Origin: Desulfurellaceae bacterium bin18
GTDB taxonomy: Bacteria > Desulfobacterota > Binatia > Bin18
Length of the DNA stretch: 64,000 nt
Assembly: GCA_002238415.1 (NCBI GenBank)
Contig: MPMI01000025.1
Location: 1-64,000, forward strand
Reading direction: 5' to 3'
Below the pieces are notes generated by a model. It searched no databases, had not been told where the DNA came from, and was given only the letters and a program-made list of their open reading frames with translations. Position 1 is the first letter of the stretch. Every line of letters starts with the position of its first letter. The translations under genes were made by a program, and so were the position numbers. Shown in pieces: positions 8,886 through 17,037 of the stretch.

Positions 8886-9832
8886 GGCTGGGCTCCCCCG
8901 ACCGCCAGGACGAGCAGTACCAGTGCAGCTAGCAGCATGGTCCGCACGTAGAGATACAGCCCGCGCCGCGCGTCGTCCGGTCCGGGGTCTGGTGCGGTCG
9001 CATTCAGCCAAGGGTCAGCCGTCTTCGCACCCGCATACACGCGTGGGCCGCCCAGCCGAATGCCGAGCGCCCCGGCCATGGCGCTCTCCGGCCAGCCCGC
9101 ATTGGGCGAGCGATGAGTCCGGGCGTAGCGGAGCATGACGCGAACGGCGGCGGGTCTGAAACTCGCCAGCGCAATGAGGCCGCCTGTAAGTCGAGCCGGA
9201 ATGAGGTTGGCCGCGTCGTCGAGCCGGGCGGCAAAGCCGCCGAACGCCCATAGACGATCAGTTCGGTAGCCGAGCATGGAATCCAGAGTATTGATAGCCT
9301 TATACGCGATCAGCCCTGGCAAGCCGAGCAGGCTGCCCCAGAAGAGGGGTGCGATGACGCCGTCGGAAGCGTTCTCGGCCAGACTTTCCAGGTTCGCCCG
9401 TGCAACACCCGAGGTGTCGAGTTCGGTGGGATCACGGCTGACAATGTAGCTGACAGCCTGCCTTGCCTCTGTCAGATCGTCGTGTTCCAGGTGCTGGGTG
9501 ACGCGCAGGACGTGACAATACAGACTACGGCTAGCCAGCAGGCTGGAAGCTGCTGCCACTTCCACAGCGAAACCGAGCGGCGTCTCTGGAAGGAAGACAA
9601 CAAATAGGCAGGCGGACAGCGTGGCCGTGGCAACGACGACGAGCGTCGTCAGCATCCCGAGCGCGCGGCGGACGGCGGGGGTGAAACGATCCAGATTCAA
9701 TGTTGCTTCGAGTGCAGAGATCAGGCTGCCAATCCAGACCACCGGGTGGCGGATGCGGCGGTAGAGCCAGTCGGGCCAACCGCAAACGGCTTCAACCAAG
9801 AATGCGCCCAGCATGAGCATGGTCGACGACAC
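8882..9832 (-). CDS. cbiB: Adenosylcobinamide-phosphate synthase CbiB (CobD)
   Basis: CbiB joins aminopropanol phosphate to adenosylcobyric acid at the inner membrane. The protein has several hydrophobic segments, the N-terminal GWPDWLYRRIRHPVVWIGSL block, the conserved NLESLAENASDGVIAPLFW motif and the later YKAINTLDSMLGYR motif. I chose GTG at 9832 because AAGGGGTGG lies just upstream and homologues start close to the first membrane helix; GTG 9865 and ATG 9820 are alternatives. This gives 316 residues, usual for the family. It starts just after the btuD stop and overlaps cobC by 4 bases. Confidence 0.93.
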   Translation of the reverse strand: MSSTMLMLGAFLVEAVCGWPDWLYRRIRHPVVWIGSLISALEATLNLDRFTPAVRRALGMLTTLVVVATATLSACLFVVFLPETPLGFAVEVAAASSLLASRSLYCHVLRVTQHLEHDDLTEARQAVSYIVSRDPTELDTSGVARANLESLAENASDGVIAPLFWGSLLGLPGLIAYKAINTLDSMLGYRTDRLWAFGGFAARLDDAANLIPARLTGGLIALASFRPAAVRVMLRYARTHRSPNAGWPESAMAGALGIRLGGPRVYAGAKTADPWLNATAPDPGPDDARRGLYLYVRTMLLAALVLLVLAVGGAQP

Positions 9833-9834
9833 GC

Positions 9835-10608
9835 TCAGGCCACCCCTTCGATCTGTACGCTCCACTCGGCGCCCTGCCGCTCAACCCGCGCGTGCATACC
9901 ATAGACTGTCCGTATTCGGTCCGCGGTCAGGGTCTCTTCAGGCGAACCGTCCGCAAGGATTGTACCGCCTTTCATCCAAATGAGCCGGTCGGCAAAGCGG
10001 ACGGCAAGCCCCACGTCGTGCAGGACGACCAACACGCCGCCGCCCACGTCCACAAAACGCCGTAAGAGGCCCATGACCTGGAACTGGTGACGCAGGTCAA
10101 GGGCTGCGGTCGGCTCGTCGGCAATCAGGAGCGGTGCCTCGGCGGCAAAGGCTCGGGCACAATGAACACGGGCGAGTTCTCCGCCAGATAAGGTATCGGT
10201 TCGGCGGTGTGCCAGGTTGGCAAGGTCGCATGCAGCCACTGCGCGATCAACCGCCTCGGCATCCCTGGCGCGTAACCGTCCGAGTGCTGCGCCGTAGGCG
10301 AATCGTCCGAGCGCGACCACGTCACGCACGGTATTGGGCCAGGCGAGCGGACGCACTTGCGGGAGATATCCTACGCGGCGGGCTCGTTCCATGGACGAGA
10401 GTCGTGCCGTGGCCGCGCCGTCCAGCGTCGCCGACCCCGCGGAAAGCCGCCCGAGACCCAGCGCAGCGCGTAGCAAGGTAGTCTTGCCCGCACCATTGGG
10501 CCCGAGCATGGCAACCAGCTCGCCGGACCGTAGGGTAAAGGATGCCGCCTCCACGAGTATCGCCCGGCCGACCTTGACCGTCACGTTTTTTGTGCAGAGT
10601 TCAGTCAC
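9835..10608 (-). CDS. btuD: B12/iron-type ABC transporter ATP-binding protein (BtuD-like)
   Basis: This 257-residue ATPase powers import through the adjacent FecCD-type permease. Walker A is GPNGAGKTT near residue 36, the signature is LSGGE, Walker B is LLIADEP, and the switch histidine is in VLHDVG. A GTG start at 10608 overlaps the permease stop by 8 bases, so translation is coupled. The family also carries siderophores and haem. Its place between cobalamin genes and behind a BtuF-like protein makes B12 or cobinamide the likely cargo. Confidence 0.9.
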   Translation of the reverse strand: MTELCTKNVTVKVGRAILVEAASFTLRSGELVAMLGPNGAGKTTLLRAALGLGRLSAGSATLDGAATARLSSMERARRVGYLPQVRPLAWPNTVRDVVALGRFAYGAALGRLRARDAEAVDRAVAACDLANLAHRRTDTLSGGELARVHCARAFAAEAPLLIADEPTAALDLRHQFQVMGLLRRFVDVGGGVLVVLHDVGLAVRFADRLIWMKGGTILADGSPEETLTADRIRTVYGMHARVERQGAEWSVQIEGVA

Positions 10609-11590
10609 GGATCGCTCTCCGTTGCAGAGTGATCCAGATAAAGACGGGCGCGCCGATGAAAGCGGCGACTACGCCCAGCTTCAACTCCGAACTGGTCGGT
10701 GACAGGCGGACCGCGATGTCGGCAAGGACGAGGACGACCCCGGCAAGCAGCGCCGACGGTAGCAGGCTGCGCGCCGGGTCGTGACCGACGCGCGGGCGCA
10801 CAATATGTGGCGCGATGATGCCGACAAAGCCAATAGCGCCGGCGATCGCGACTGCCGCGCCGGTGGCCAGCCCGGTACCCAGCACCACCGCGAGGCGCTG
10901 ACGACGGAGATTGAGACCCACGCCGACGGCGGCTTCCTCCCCCAGAGTGAGAGCCGACAGCCCTCGGCGGGTCGCGAAGAGTATGGCCAGGCCGATAGCC
11001 ATGAACGGCGCAGCGAGGACCAAGTCGTCAACGCTACGGTTAGCGACGGAGCCCAGCATCCAGTTCACCATATCTGCCAGTGAGAACGGGTTAGGGGCAA
11101 GATTCATCAGCAACGACATGGCCGCACCCGCAAAGCTCGACAGGCCGACGCCGACCAGGATGAGCGTCACCACCGATGAGGTGTGGACCGCGACCAGGGC
11201 GATGAGGGCCGACGCTGCGGACGCACCCGAGATGGCGGCCACCGGTACGGTATACCCCCAGGCATCCGCGAAGCCGTAGTACAGTACAAACGTCGCTCCC
11301 AGAGACGCTGACGCCGACACGCCCAAGACCCCGGGCTCCGCGAGCGGATTACGGAGCAGACCCTGCATGGCCGCGCCACTTGCCCCAAGCGCGACGCCCA
11401 CGACGAACGCGGCCAGCGCGCGCGGCAAGCGAATCTGCCAGACAACCAGACTGTCACCAACCGGCGACTGGCCCAGGAACGCCGCCAGTACGCGGGGCGC
11501 GCCCATGGGGGTTGTGCCGAGAAAACAGGCGGCCACCAACACCACAACAGCCGTCGTGACCAAGGCAAGATTGAGCCCACTCGCGGTCAC
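10601..11590 (-). CDS. btuC: FecCD-family ABC transporter permease (BtuC-like)
   Basis: This 329-residue polytopic inner-membrane protein forms the channel of the B12 uptake system. About nine to ten hydrophobic helices are evident. Family motifs include LPRALAAFVVGVALGASGAAMQ-type sequence after the first helix, RNPLAEPGVLGVS and GFVGIIAPHIVR, the last being the loop that docks the ATPase. A GTG start at 11590 overlaps the binding-protein stop by 4 bases (GTGA). Gene order and overlap place it in the same transcript as cobO. Confidence 0.92.
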   Translation of the reverse strand: MTASGLNLALVTTAVVVLVAACFLGTTPMGAPRVLAAFLGQSPVGDSLVVWQIRLPRALAAFVVGVALGASGAAMQGLLRNPLAEPGVLGVSASASLGATFVLYYGFADAWGYTVPVAAISGASAASALIALVAVHTSSVVTLILVGVGLSSFAGAAMSLLMNLAPNPFSLADMVNWMLGSVANRSVDDLVLAAPFMAIGLAILFATRRGLSALTLGEEAAVGVGLNLRRQRLAVVLGTGLATGAAVAIAGAIGFVGIIAPHIVRPRVGHDPARSLLPSALLAGVVLVLADIAVRLSPTSSELKLGVVAAFIGAPVFIWITLQRRAIRD

Positions 11591-12438
11591 TGGGCGGTCT
11601 CTCCGCTGCCTGTCGTCGCCAGCGCCTCAATAGCGTCAAGCAGGAACCATCCGCCGCAAGCGATCCAGGCTCCATGAAGCGATACGACGGGTCGCTCGCG
11701 GAGCTGTCGGCGGGCGATGGGATGGCGGGCTGCGCTCCAACTGTCATAGTGATTCGTGGCTCCCCAGAAGACGGCCGCTACGAGGTCGGGCTGTTCACGG
11801 GCTAAGTGCTCAAGCGGCAGGGATCGCCAGCCGGGCTCCTGCTCGAAGTTGGCCAGACCCGCAGCGCGCAGCATCTCGTGGACCAGCGTGCCGGGTCCGC
11901 TCGTCACGCCAGCCGGCGTCGTATACAGCGCCGCCGGTGCGTCCGGTAGGGCGTGCAGGGCTGCCAGCCGCGCGTCCATCTCGGCGATCACTGCTGCGCC
12001 GCGGGCCTGCTGACCGAGCCCTTCTGCCACTGCTGCAATCGTGTTTCTGACACCGTCGAGGTCGTGGGCGGAGTCGATTTGCAGCACAGGTGTGCCTATA
12101 CGTTCGATAAACGCGGTGACATTCGGCCCTCCGCCGTAGGAGCGGACCACCAAGTCGGGCTGAAGGACGAGAACGTCTTCGGCCTGGGGGCGAATCTGTC
12201 TGAGCCCCTTGGCGTAGCCACGCATATAGGAAAAGGTTTTCTCGGCATCAGGCGAGACCGCCAGGATCTGCTCACGCGGTGCTAGCTTGAGCACATACTG
12301 ATCGGCGCAATAGTCAAGGCTGATGATGCGTCTCGACTGGTCCAGGCGTTGCGGCTGCTCGGCAGGGCTGCATGCGGCCAGCCCGACGAGCCCGACGAGA
12401 ACGGCAAGCCGGGGTACCGCCTCAGAAATCAATCCCAT
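11587..12438 (-). CDS. btuF: Cobalamin-type substrate-binding lipoprotein (BtuF-like)
   Basis: This is a 283-residue periplasmic binding protein of the helical-backbone class (PF01497 type). It starts with a hydrophobic signal and lipobox LAAC with the acylated cysteine at about residue 23, so it is probably tethered in the periplasm. Family blocks include RIISLDYCADQYVLKLAP, LVLQPDLVV and GAWIACGGWFLLDAIEAL. The ATG at 12438 lies 17 bases inside the end of cobO. Haem and siderophore binders share the fold; the operon context favours corrinoid binding. Confidence 0.85.
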   Translation of the reverse strand: MGLISEAVPRLAVLVGLVGLAACSPAEQPQRLDQSRRIISLDYCADQYVLKLAPREQILAVSPDAEKTFSYMRGYAKGLRQIRPQAEDVLVLQPDLVVRSYGGGPNVTAFIERIGTPVLQIDSAHDLDGVRNTIAAVAEGLGQQARGAAVIAEMDARLAALHALPDAPAALYTTPAGVTSGPGTLVHEMLRAAGLANFEQEPGWRSLPLEHLAREQPDLVAAVFWGATNHYDSWSAARHPIARRQLRERPVVSLHGAWIACGGWFLLDAIEALATTGSGETAQ

Positions 12439-13024
12439 GCTGGGCTTTGATACCGGCTTTGAAAGGATGCTTCACCTCGCGCATCTCGCTGACGAGGTCG
12501 GCATAGTCCTGAAGCTCCGGTTTGGCGTCGCGCCCTGTCAGAATGACACTCGTCCGGGTCGAGCGGGCTTTGAGGCCGGCAAGCACGGTCTCGACGGACA
12601 GATAGTCGTAGCGGAGCGCAATGTTGATTTCGTCCAGCACGACCAGATCATAGTCACCGCTTTCCAGCAGCGCCCGCGCCTTGGCAAAGGCAGCCTCGGC
12701 GGCGGCTGTGTCTTGGTCGCGGTCCTGTGTGTTCCAGGTGAAGCCATCGCCCATGCAGTGCCAGACGAGTTGATCGGGAAATCCAGCGAAGAATTTCCGT
12801 TCGCCGGTCATCCACTTGCCTTTGATGAACTGGACGACGCCGACCCGCTGGTCCCAGCCGAGCGCCCGGGCAATTACACCAAAGGCGGAACTCGACTTGC
12901 CTTTGCCGTTGCCGGTGTAGACCAGCACCAGACCTCGCCCCGGATGGCGAGCCGCGCTCACCTTACGGTGCTGCTCGGCCCGCAGGACCTTCATCTTTTC
13001 CTTATGCGTAGCGGCAGTGTCCAT
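12422..13024 (-). CDS. cobO: Corrinoid adenosyltransferase CobO/BtuR
   Basis: This enzyme transfers the 5'-deoxyadenosyl group of ATP to cob(I)alamin-type corrinoids. The P-loop TGNGKGKSSSAFG spans residues 37-49, followed by VQFIKGKW, VLDEINIAL and VILTGRDAKPEL, all typical of the CobA/CobO/BtuR family. I use ATG 13024, giving 200 residues; an ATG at 13054 is possible and neither has a clear ribosome-binding site. It heads the operon cobO-btuF-btuC-btuD-cbiB-cobC, in which every neighbouring pair overlaps or nearly touches. It is divergent from cobT across 200 bases in which I see no second riboswitch. Confidence 0.93.
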   Translation of the reverse strand: MDTAATHKEKMKVLRAEQHRKVSAARHPGRGLVLVYTGNGKGKSSSAFGVIARALGWDQRVGVVQFIKGKWMTGERKFFAGFPDQLVWHCMGDGFTWNTQDRDQDTAAAEAAFAKARALLESGDYDLVVLDEINIALRYDYLSVETVLAGLKARSTRTSVILTGRDAKPELQDYADLVSEMREVKHPFKAGIKAQHGIDF

Positions 13025-13225
13025 GGGCTTTGAATGTAAGCCCCATACATACAAACCAGCCTGACGAAGTCAAGGGTGGCAGCCTCACCTCGTGTCTGGT
13101 TCCGTTCCTCCCGTGACTGGTCGCTGCTCCCGCTCCATGCTAGGGTCTCGAAGCGTCGCCATTGGGCCGCTGTATACGAATGATCTCGTCTCGAAAAGAC
13201 GGAGGCCACGGAAGGAAATCTGTTC

Positions 13226-14251
13226 ATGTTCAATGTCCGGCCCGTCTCCCACGCACGGGATGCCGCGGTCCAGCATGCCATTGACACCAAAACCAAGCCG
13301 CACGGCGCGTTGGGAGTCATCGAGACCCTGGCCGCGCAGATTGCCCGCATCCAGGATACGCTCACGCCGCGCCTGGACCACTGTCGCCTGATCATTTTTG
13401 CGGGCGACCACGGGATAGCGGCTGAGGGGGTGTCTGCTTATCCACAAGAGGTGACGCGGCAGATGCTCAGCAATTTTCTCGCGGGTGGCGCTGCGGCAAA
13501 TGTCTTTGCACGCGTGAACGGTGTAGACCTACACGTCGTTGATGCCGGCGTCGCCGGCGCAACGCTGCAGGCCCCTGGACTCACCTCGCGGCGAATTGCT
13601 GCCGGAACCCGAAACAGCGTCGTGGAGGCTGCTATGACGCCGGAACAGTTTGAGGCCGCGCTTGGCAGCGGCCGCGAGATTGGTGCGGACATCAGCGCGG
13701 AGGCGGCGGCATTCGGTGAAATGGGGATAGCCAACACCTCATCCGCAAGCCTGATCGTCCACAAGCTTACCGGCATCGGGCTCGACGCGCTGGTCGGCGG
13801 GGGCACCGGACTTGACGCCGCCGGGCTGGCACGTAAGCGGGTGGTCCTTGCGCGGGCCGCAGCACGTACACCGGTCCGGCTCGATGCACGTGGAGCGCTC
13901 CGTGAGTATGGTGGATTCGAGCTGGTGATGATGGTCGGGGCGCTGATCGGCGCGGCCCAGGTCGGAACGGTCGTGCTTGTCGATGGGTTTATCGCGAGCG
14001 CCGCAGCGCTCGCCGCAGTCGAGCTTGCCCCGCCGCTGCGGGAGTATCTCATCTTTGCCCACCGCTCCGCCGAACCGGGCCACCGCGTGGTGCTTGAGGC
14101 CCTGGCCGCCCGTCCGGTGCTTGACCTGGAAATGCGTCTGGGTGAAGGCACTGGCGCGCTGCTGGTCTGGCCGATTCTCAAATCCGCTGCGGCGATGCTG
14201 TCGGACATGGCAACCTTCGAGGCTGCTGGGGTTAGCGGAGCAGGAGAATGA
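13226..14251 (+). CDS. cobT: Nicotinate-nucleotide-dimethylbenzimidazole phosphoribosyltransferase CobT
   Basis: CobT makes alpha-ribazole phosphate from nicotinate mononucleotide and a lower-ligand base. The 341 residues contain the family blocks FAGDHGIAAEGVSAYP, AGGAAANVFAR and MGIANTSSAS, GGGTGLD, and the C-terminal MRLGEGTGALL carrying the catalytic glutamate. The usual MGIGNT loop reads MGIANTS here, a mild substitution at the nucleotide-binding loop. A GGAAGGAAA site precedes the ATG. The stop overlaps the cobS ATG as ATGA, so the two are co-translated. Confidence 0.94.
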   Translation: MFNVRPVSHARDAAVQHAIDTKTKPHGALGVIETLAAQIARIQDTLTPRLDHCRLIIFAGDHGIAAEGVSAYPQEVTRQMLSNFLAGGAAANVFARVNGVDLHVVDAGVAGATLQAPGLTSRRIAAGTRNSVVEAAMTPEQFEAALGSGREIGADISAEAAAFGEMGIANTSSASLIVHKLTGIGLDALVGGGTGLDAAGLARKRVVLARAAARTPVRLDARGALREYGGFELVMMVGALIGAAQVGTVVLVDGFIASAAALAAVELAPPLREYLIFAHRSAEPGHRVVLEALAARPVLDLEMRLGEGTGALLVWPILKSAAAMLSDMATFEAAGVSGAGE

Positions 14252-15021
14252 ACGCGGCCCGTCAGGAACTCGACGCATTACTGCTCGCCGTTCAGTTCCT
14301 GACCCGTTGGCCGGTGCGGGTGTCAGGCGTCTTCTCTGAGGAGAGACTGTCTGCCATGGTCCGTTATTACCCGCTCGTCGGCGCCTTGATCGGTGCGTTT
14401 GCTGGAGGCGTATTTTGGCTCGCCCATTTGGTTTTTCCGATGAGTCTGGCAGTTGTCCTCTCCACCGCAGCCTCGTTGATCGCGACCGGTGCCCTGCACG
14501 AGGATGGATTCGCGGATGTCTGCGATGGGCTCGGCGGCACAGATCGGGAGAAAACGCTCGCCATCATGCACGACAGCCGGCTCGGAACCTACGGCGTGGC
14601 TGGGCTCGGGCTGATGCTTGCGACGAAAATCTTGGCCCTGGTCGCGCTGCCGTCACATATTGTCCCGTGGTTGCTGGTCGCCGCGCACGCCGCCAGCCGG
14701 TCGTCCTCCGTGCTTGCGATCGCGACGAGCCATTACGTACGAGCCGTCGGTGTGGCCACACCGGTCGCCGAGACGCTACGTCTCGGTGGCCTCCTATTCG
14801 CCCTGGCAACTGGTATGGCCGCGGTGTGTGGATTGGGGGTGGCGTATGCGCAGGCCATTATTCCCGTCGGTCTGACAGGGCTTGCCGCCGGGCATCTCGC
14901 CATGCGCGGTATGTATGAGCGTAGGCTGGGCGGATACACCGGAGACTGTCTCGGTGGCGTACAGCAAATGAGCGAGCTGGGGATGTATCTCGGAGTCGTT
15001 GGGGCGCTGGCGTCGCTGTGA
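14248..15021 (+). CDS. cobS: Adenosylcobinamide-GDP ribazoletransferase CobS
   Basis: CobS is the membrane-bound cobalamin synthase that joins activated cobinamide to alpha-ribazole. The 257-residue protein has multiple hydrophobic helices, the acidic GALHEDGFADVCDGLGG motif near residue 80 and the C-terminal GGYTGDCLGG motif, both diagnostic of the family. Its ATG overlaps the cobT stop. It converges on cobU with only 18 bases between the stops. Confidence 0.95.
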   Translation: MNAARQELDALLLAVQFLTRWPVRVSGVFSEERLSAMVRYYPLVGALIGAFAGGVFWLAHLVFPMSLAVVLSTAASLIATGALHEDGFADVCDGLGGTDREKTLAIMHDSRLGTYGVAGLGLMLATKILALVALPSHIVPWLLVAAHAASRSSSVLAIATSHYVRAVGVATPVAETLRLGGLLFALATGMAAVCGLGVAYAQAIIPVGLTGLAAGHLAMRGMYERRLGGYTGDCLGGVQQMSELGMYLGVVGALASL

Positions 15022-15039
15022 CGGTTGTGCGCATGAGGC

Positions 15040-15573
15040 TTAGGTCGGTTCCTTGAGGAGAACCGGCAAGCCCGCAGCTACGAAGTAGACGCGCTCCGCC
15101 AACCGGGCGACAGCCTGATTGAGCCGGCCGGCGTGATCACGGAAGGCGCGCGCCGCGGCGTTGTTCGGCACGATACCTAGGCCGACCTCATTGGCGACCA
15201 ATACTATTGGCCCGGATACCTTGGCGAGCGTGTCGAGCAGCGCGTCTTGGGCAGCGTCGATCCTCCGTCCGTGATGCATGAGGTTGCCGAGCCAGACTGT
15301 TAGACAATCGACCAGCAGACAGACCTTGGGCGCGCTCTCCTGCCGAATGGCAGCCGCGAGATCAAGCGGCGCTTCTACCGTGCGCCAGCCAGCCCCGCGC
15401 TGGCGGCGGTGCGCCTCGATCCGGCGTACCATCTCGTCGTCGACACGTTCGGCGGTGGCGATGTAGACCCGTTGGCTATGATAGCGTACCAGGGTCTCGG
15501 CGAATGTACTCTTGCCCGAGCGCGCACCGCCGAGTACCAGGGTCATGCTAGAATAAGGCTCGATCATACTCAT
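15040..15573 (-). CDS. cobU: Bifunctional adenosylcobinamide kinase/guanylyltransferase CobU (CobP)
   Basis: CobU phosphorylates adenosylcobinamide and then guanylylates it, giving the GDP-activated substrate of CobS. The protein (177 residues) has the P-loop GGARSGKS at residues 15-22, the VDCLTVWLGNLM block and the VANEVGLGIVP motif. ATG codons at 15573, 15567 and 15546 are all possible starts; none has a good ribosome-binding site, and I keep the longest. It is a separate minus-strand unit from the cobO operon. Confidence 0.93.
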   Translation of the reverse strand: MSMIEPYSSMTLVLGGARSGKSTFAETLVRYHSQRVYIATAERVDDEMVRRIEAHRRQRGAGWRTVEAPLDLAAAIRQESAPKVCLLVDCLTVWLGNLMHHGRRIDAAQDALLDTLAKVSGPIVLVANEVGLGIVPNNAAARAFRDHAGRLNQAVARLAERVYFVAAGLPVLLKEPT

Positions 15574-15643
15574 GGGCGTGTCGAATTACGTACCGGGACT
15601 CTCATCGCTAAAAACATGCCGCGACGAGTCCGAGAGGCATCCC

Positions 15644-15737
15644 TTATTTCCTGGCTATCGGATTCGGGATGGTGGTAAAAGGGGAGTCGGGTATATCTGA
15701 GACATGGGTCATAGCTTTGCCGTTGGGACAAAATCAT
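15644..15737 (-). pseudogene. C-terminal remnant of a UGSC-family protein
   Basis: The minus strand encodes HDFVPTAK, then, one frame over, MTHVSDIPDSPFTTIPNPIA and a stop. This matches the C-terminal part of the selenoprotein encoded at 21954-22496, which reads FVPTAKAMATVQGMSDYPFA followed by VIPHPIA. One missing G between AAG and CTATG restores the frame and the K-A-M triplet. Nothing upstream resembles the rest of the family, so it is an orphan fragment lying in the promoter region of the next plus-strand gene. The call rests on a short match, by eye, of about 30 residues. Confidence 0.55.
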
Positions 15738-15771
15738 GAGGGCACCAGGCCGGTGTCAGTGAGGGGGATAC

Positions 15772-16284
15772 ATGGAGACTCTGCTGGACCCGCTGCCGTC
15801 TGACAAACTCGCCCATCCGCCCAAACCGCCCCCGCAACTGCTCCGGAAGCTCGCATTTCTCGTGGGTCGCTTTCACGGCGATGGGAGCTATGCGAAAGGT
15901 GGGCGGCGATTTCACAAGCAGATGGTCGGAGCGTGGGAGGCGGGTGGTCAATTTCTGTCCCTACGTATGCGCGTGGTCTACCCGCTGAAGGACGGGCGCT
16001 TGGACGTGCATGACGCCTGTGTGATGCTCGGCTGTCATGCCGCCAGCCAGCAGCTTGAAGCCCGTGCCTACACCGATGGGGGAAGGTTGGTTGACTACCA
16101 ACTGATCTACAACGGACACAGTCTCTCTTTTCCGGACCGCCCACCCGGCCATCAGCCTAAAGCGAAACGCGCACGCAAGATTCTGAGCCCGCACGAAGGC
16201 GGCTTTGCCGAGCGGCTCGAGGTCGATTTTGGAACGGGGGCGTTTGAGTCGTATTCGCTCATTATGATGCAGAGGCAAGGCTAG
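15772..16284 (+). CDS. Conserved hypothetical protein, possible calycin/DUF1579-like barrel
   Basis: This 170-residue soluble protein has no signal peptide or membrane segment. The start LLRKLAFLVGRFHGDGSY resembles the opening L-x-FLxGxWxGxG strand of nitrobindin and DUF1579-type beta-barrels, and the rest alternates short strand-like stretches. That resemblance is weak and I assign no function. The ATG at 15772 follows GAGGGGG with good spacing. It stands alone between cobU and an ankyrin lipoprotein. Confidence 0.7.
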   Translation: METLLDPLPSDKLAHPPKPPPQLLRKLAFLVGRFHGDGSYAKGGRRFHKQMVGAWEAGGQFLSLRMRVVYPLKDGRLDVHDACVMLGCHAASQQLEARAYTDGGRLVDYQLIYNGHSLSFPDRPPGHQPKAKRARKILSPHEGGFAERLEVDFGTGAFESYSLIMMQRQG

Positions 16285-16438
16285 CGCTGTTCAGTATTGA
16301 GGGCCTGCTGTGGGGCCTCGGGGGTCTTGCCCGTCTTGGCAAGACTGGTAATTGATAGGGGGAAATGCGACGACTCTTTCAGCCTTTGTCCATAGGGCAT
16401 GGAATAGAGTCTGGAATATCTGCCGAAAAGGGGAAGGA

Positions 16439-16945
16439 ATGTCACATCGCCGTTTCACGTCTGTCGTTTACAGTGTCCTTGTTCTGACCGTGTGTGCCGC
16501 CGGCTGCGCGCCCGCACCGGCGGACGACCCGCGGGCTCAATTGAAGGCCTGGAACGTGAAATATAGTGAAAAGTCGTTTCGGAGCCGGGCGCAGATGGGC
16601 GATCTGAAGTCGGTCCAGCTTATGCTCGAAGCCGGTATGGACCCGAATGTTGCGGGGGCGCACGGAGAAACCGCCCTCCGCTATGCTGCGTCCGCTGGCA
16701 AGACTGACGTTGTTAATGCATTGCTCGAAGCCGGTGCGGATGTCAATGTTGAAGATAAGGACGGCTTCACGCCGCTACGCTATGCGGTATACAACGGCCA
16801 TAGAGATATCGTTGAGGCCCTCTTGGCCAAAGGGGCCGATGTACGAGGCGGAAGTGGAGATGGCTGGACGCCTGAAGCAGTCGCGATGGGCAGAGGCTAT
16901 CCCGAGATTGTCCGGCTCCTCAAAGATGCCCAGCCGCAAGGGTAA
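16439..16945 (+). CDS. Ankyrin-repeat putative lipoprotein
   Basis: The ATG at 16439 follows GGGGAAGGA and gives 168 residues. A hydrophobic signal of about 22 residues ends in CAAGC at Cys23, an atypical lipobox with Ala at -3. Three to four ankyrin repeats follow, with the consensus GETALRYAASAGKTDVVNAL, then DGFTPLRYAVYNGHRDIVEA and a last weaker repeat. Such proteins usually mediate protein contacts in the periplasm. No partner is indicated by neighbouring genes. Confidence 0.85.
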   Translation: MSHRRFTSVVYSVLVLTVCAAGCAPAPADDPRAQLKAWNVKYSEKSFRSRAQMGDLKSVQLMLEAGMDPNVAGAHGETALRYAASAGKTDVVNALLEAGADVNVEDKDGFTPLRYAVYNGHRDIVEALLAKGADVRGGSGDGWTPEAVAMGRGYPEIVRLLKDAQPQG

Positions 16946-17019
16946 TACCTGAATAAGTCAGTGGGGAGAGCCCTCGGTCGAGGTTTCGCTCCGCTATCCC
17001 CCCACCTCCTTCTCCCTTG

Positions 17020-17036
17020 CGGGAAAGAGTTTCCCG
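17020..17036 (+). promoter_or_regulatory. Hairpin abutting the AI-2E transporter start codon
   Basis: CGGGAAA-GAG-TTTCCCG forms a 7-bp stem with a 3-base loop that ends two bases before the ATG at 17038. The left arm is the only purine-rich stretch that could serve as ribosome-binding site, so the stem would hide it. Confidence 0.4.
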
Positions 17037-17037
17037 T

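Noticed and set aside
13025-13225. A second cobalamin riboswitch in the cobO-cobT divergent gap
   Set aside because: I looked on both strands and found neither the B12 box nor the CCGCCACTG core.
13735-13752. MGIANTS in CobT as an inactivating change
   Set aside because: The rest of the protein, including the GEGTGALL catalytic region, is intact, and Gly to Ala at this spot is mild.
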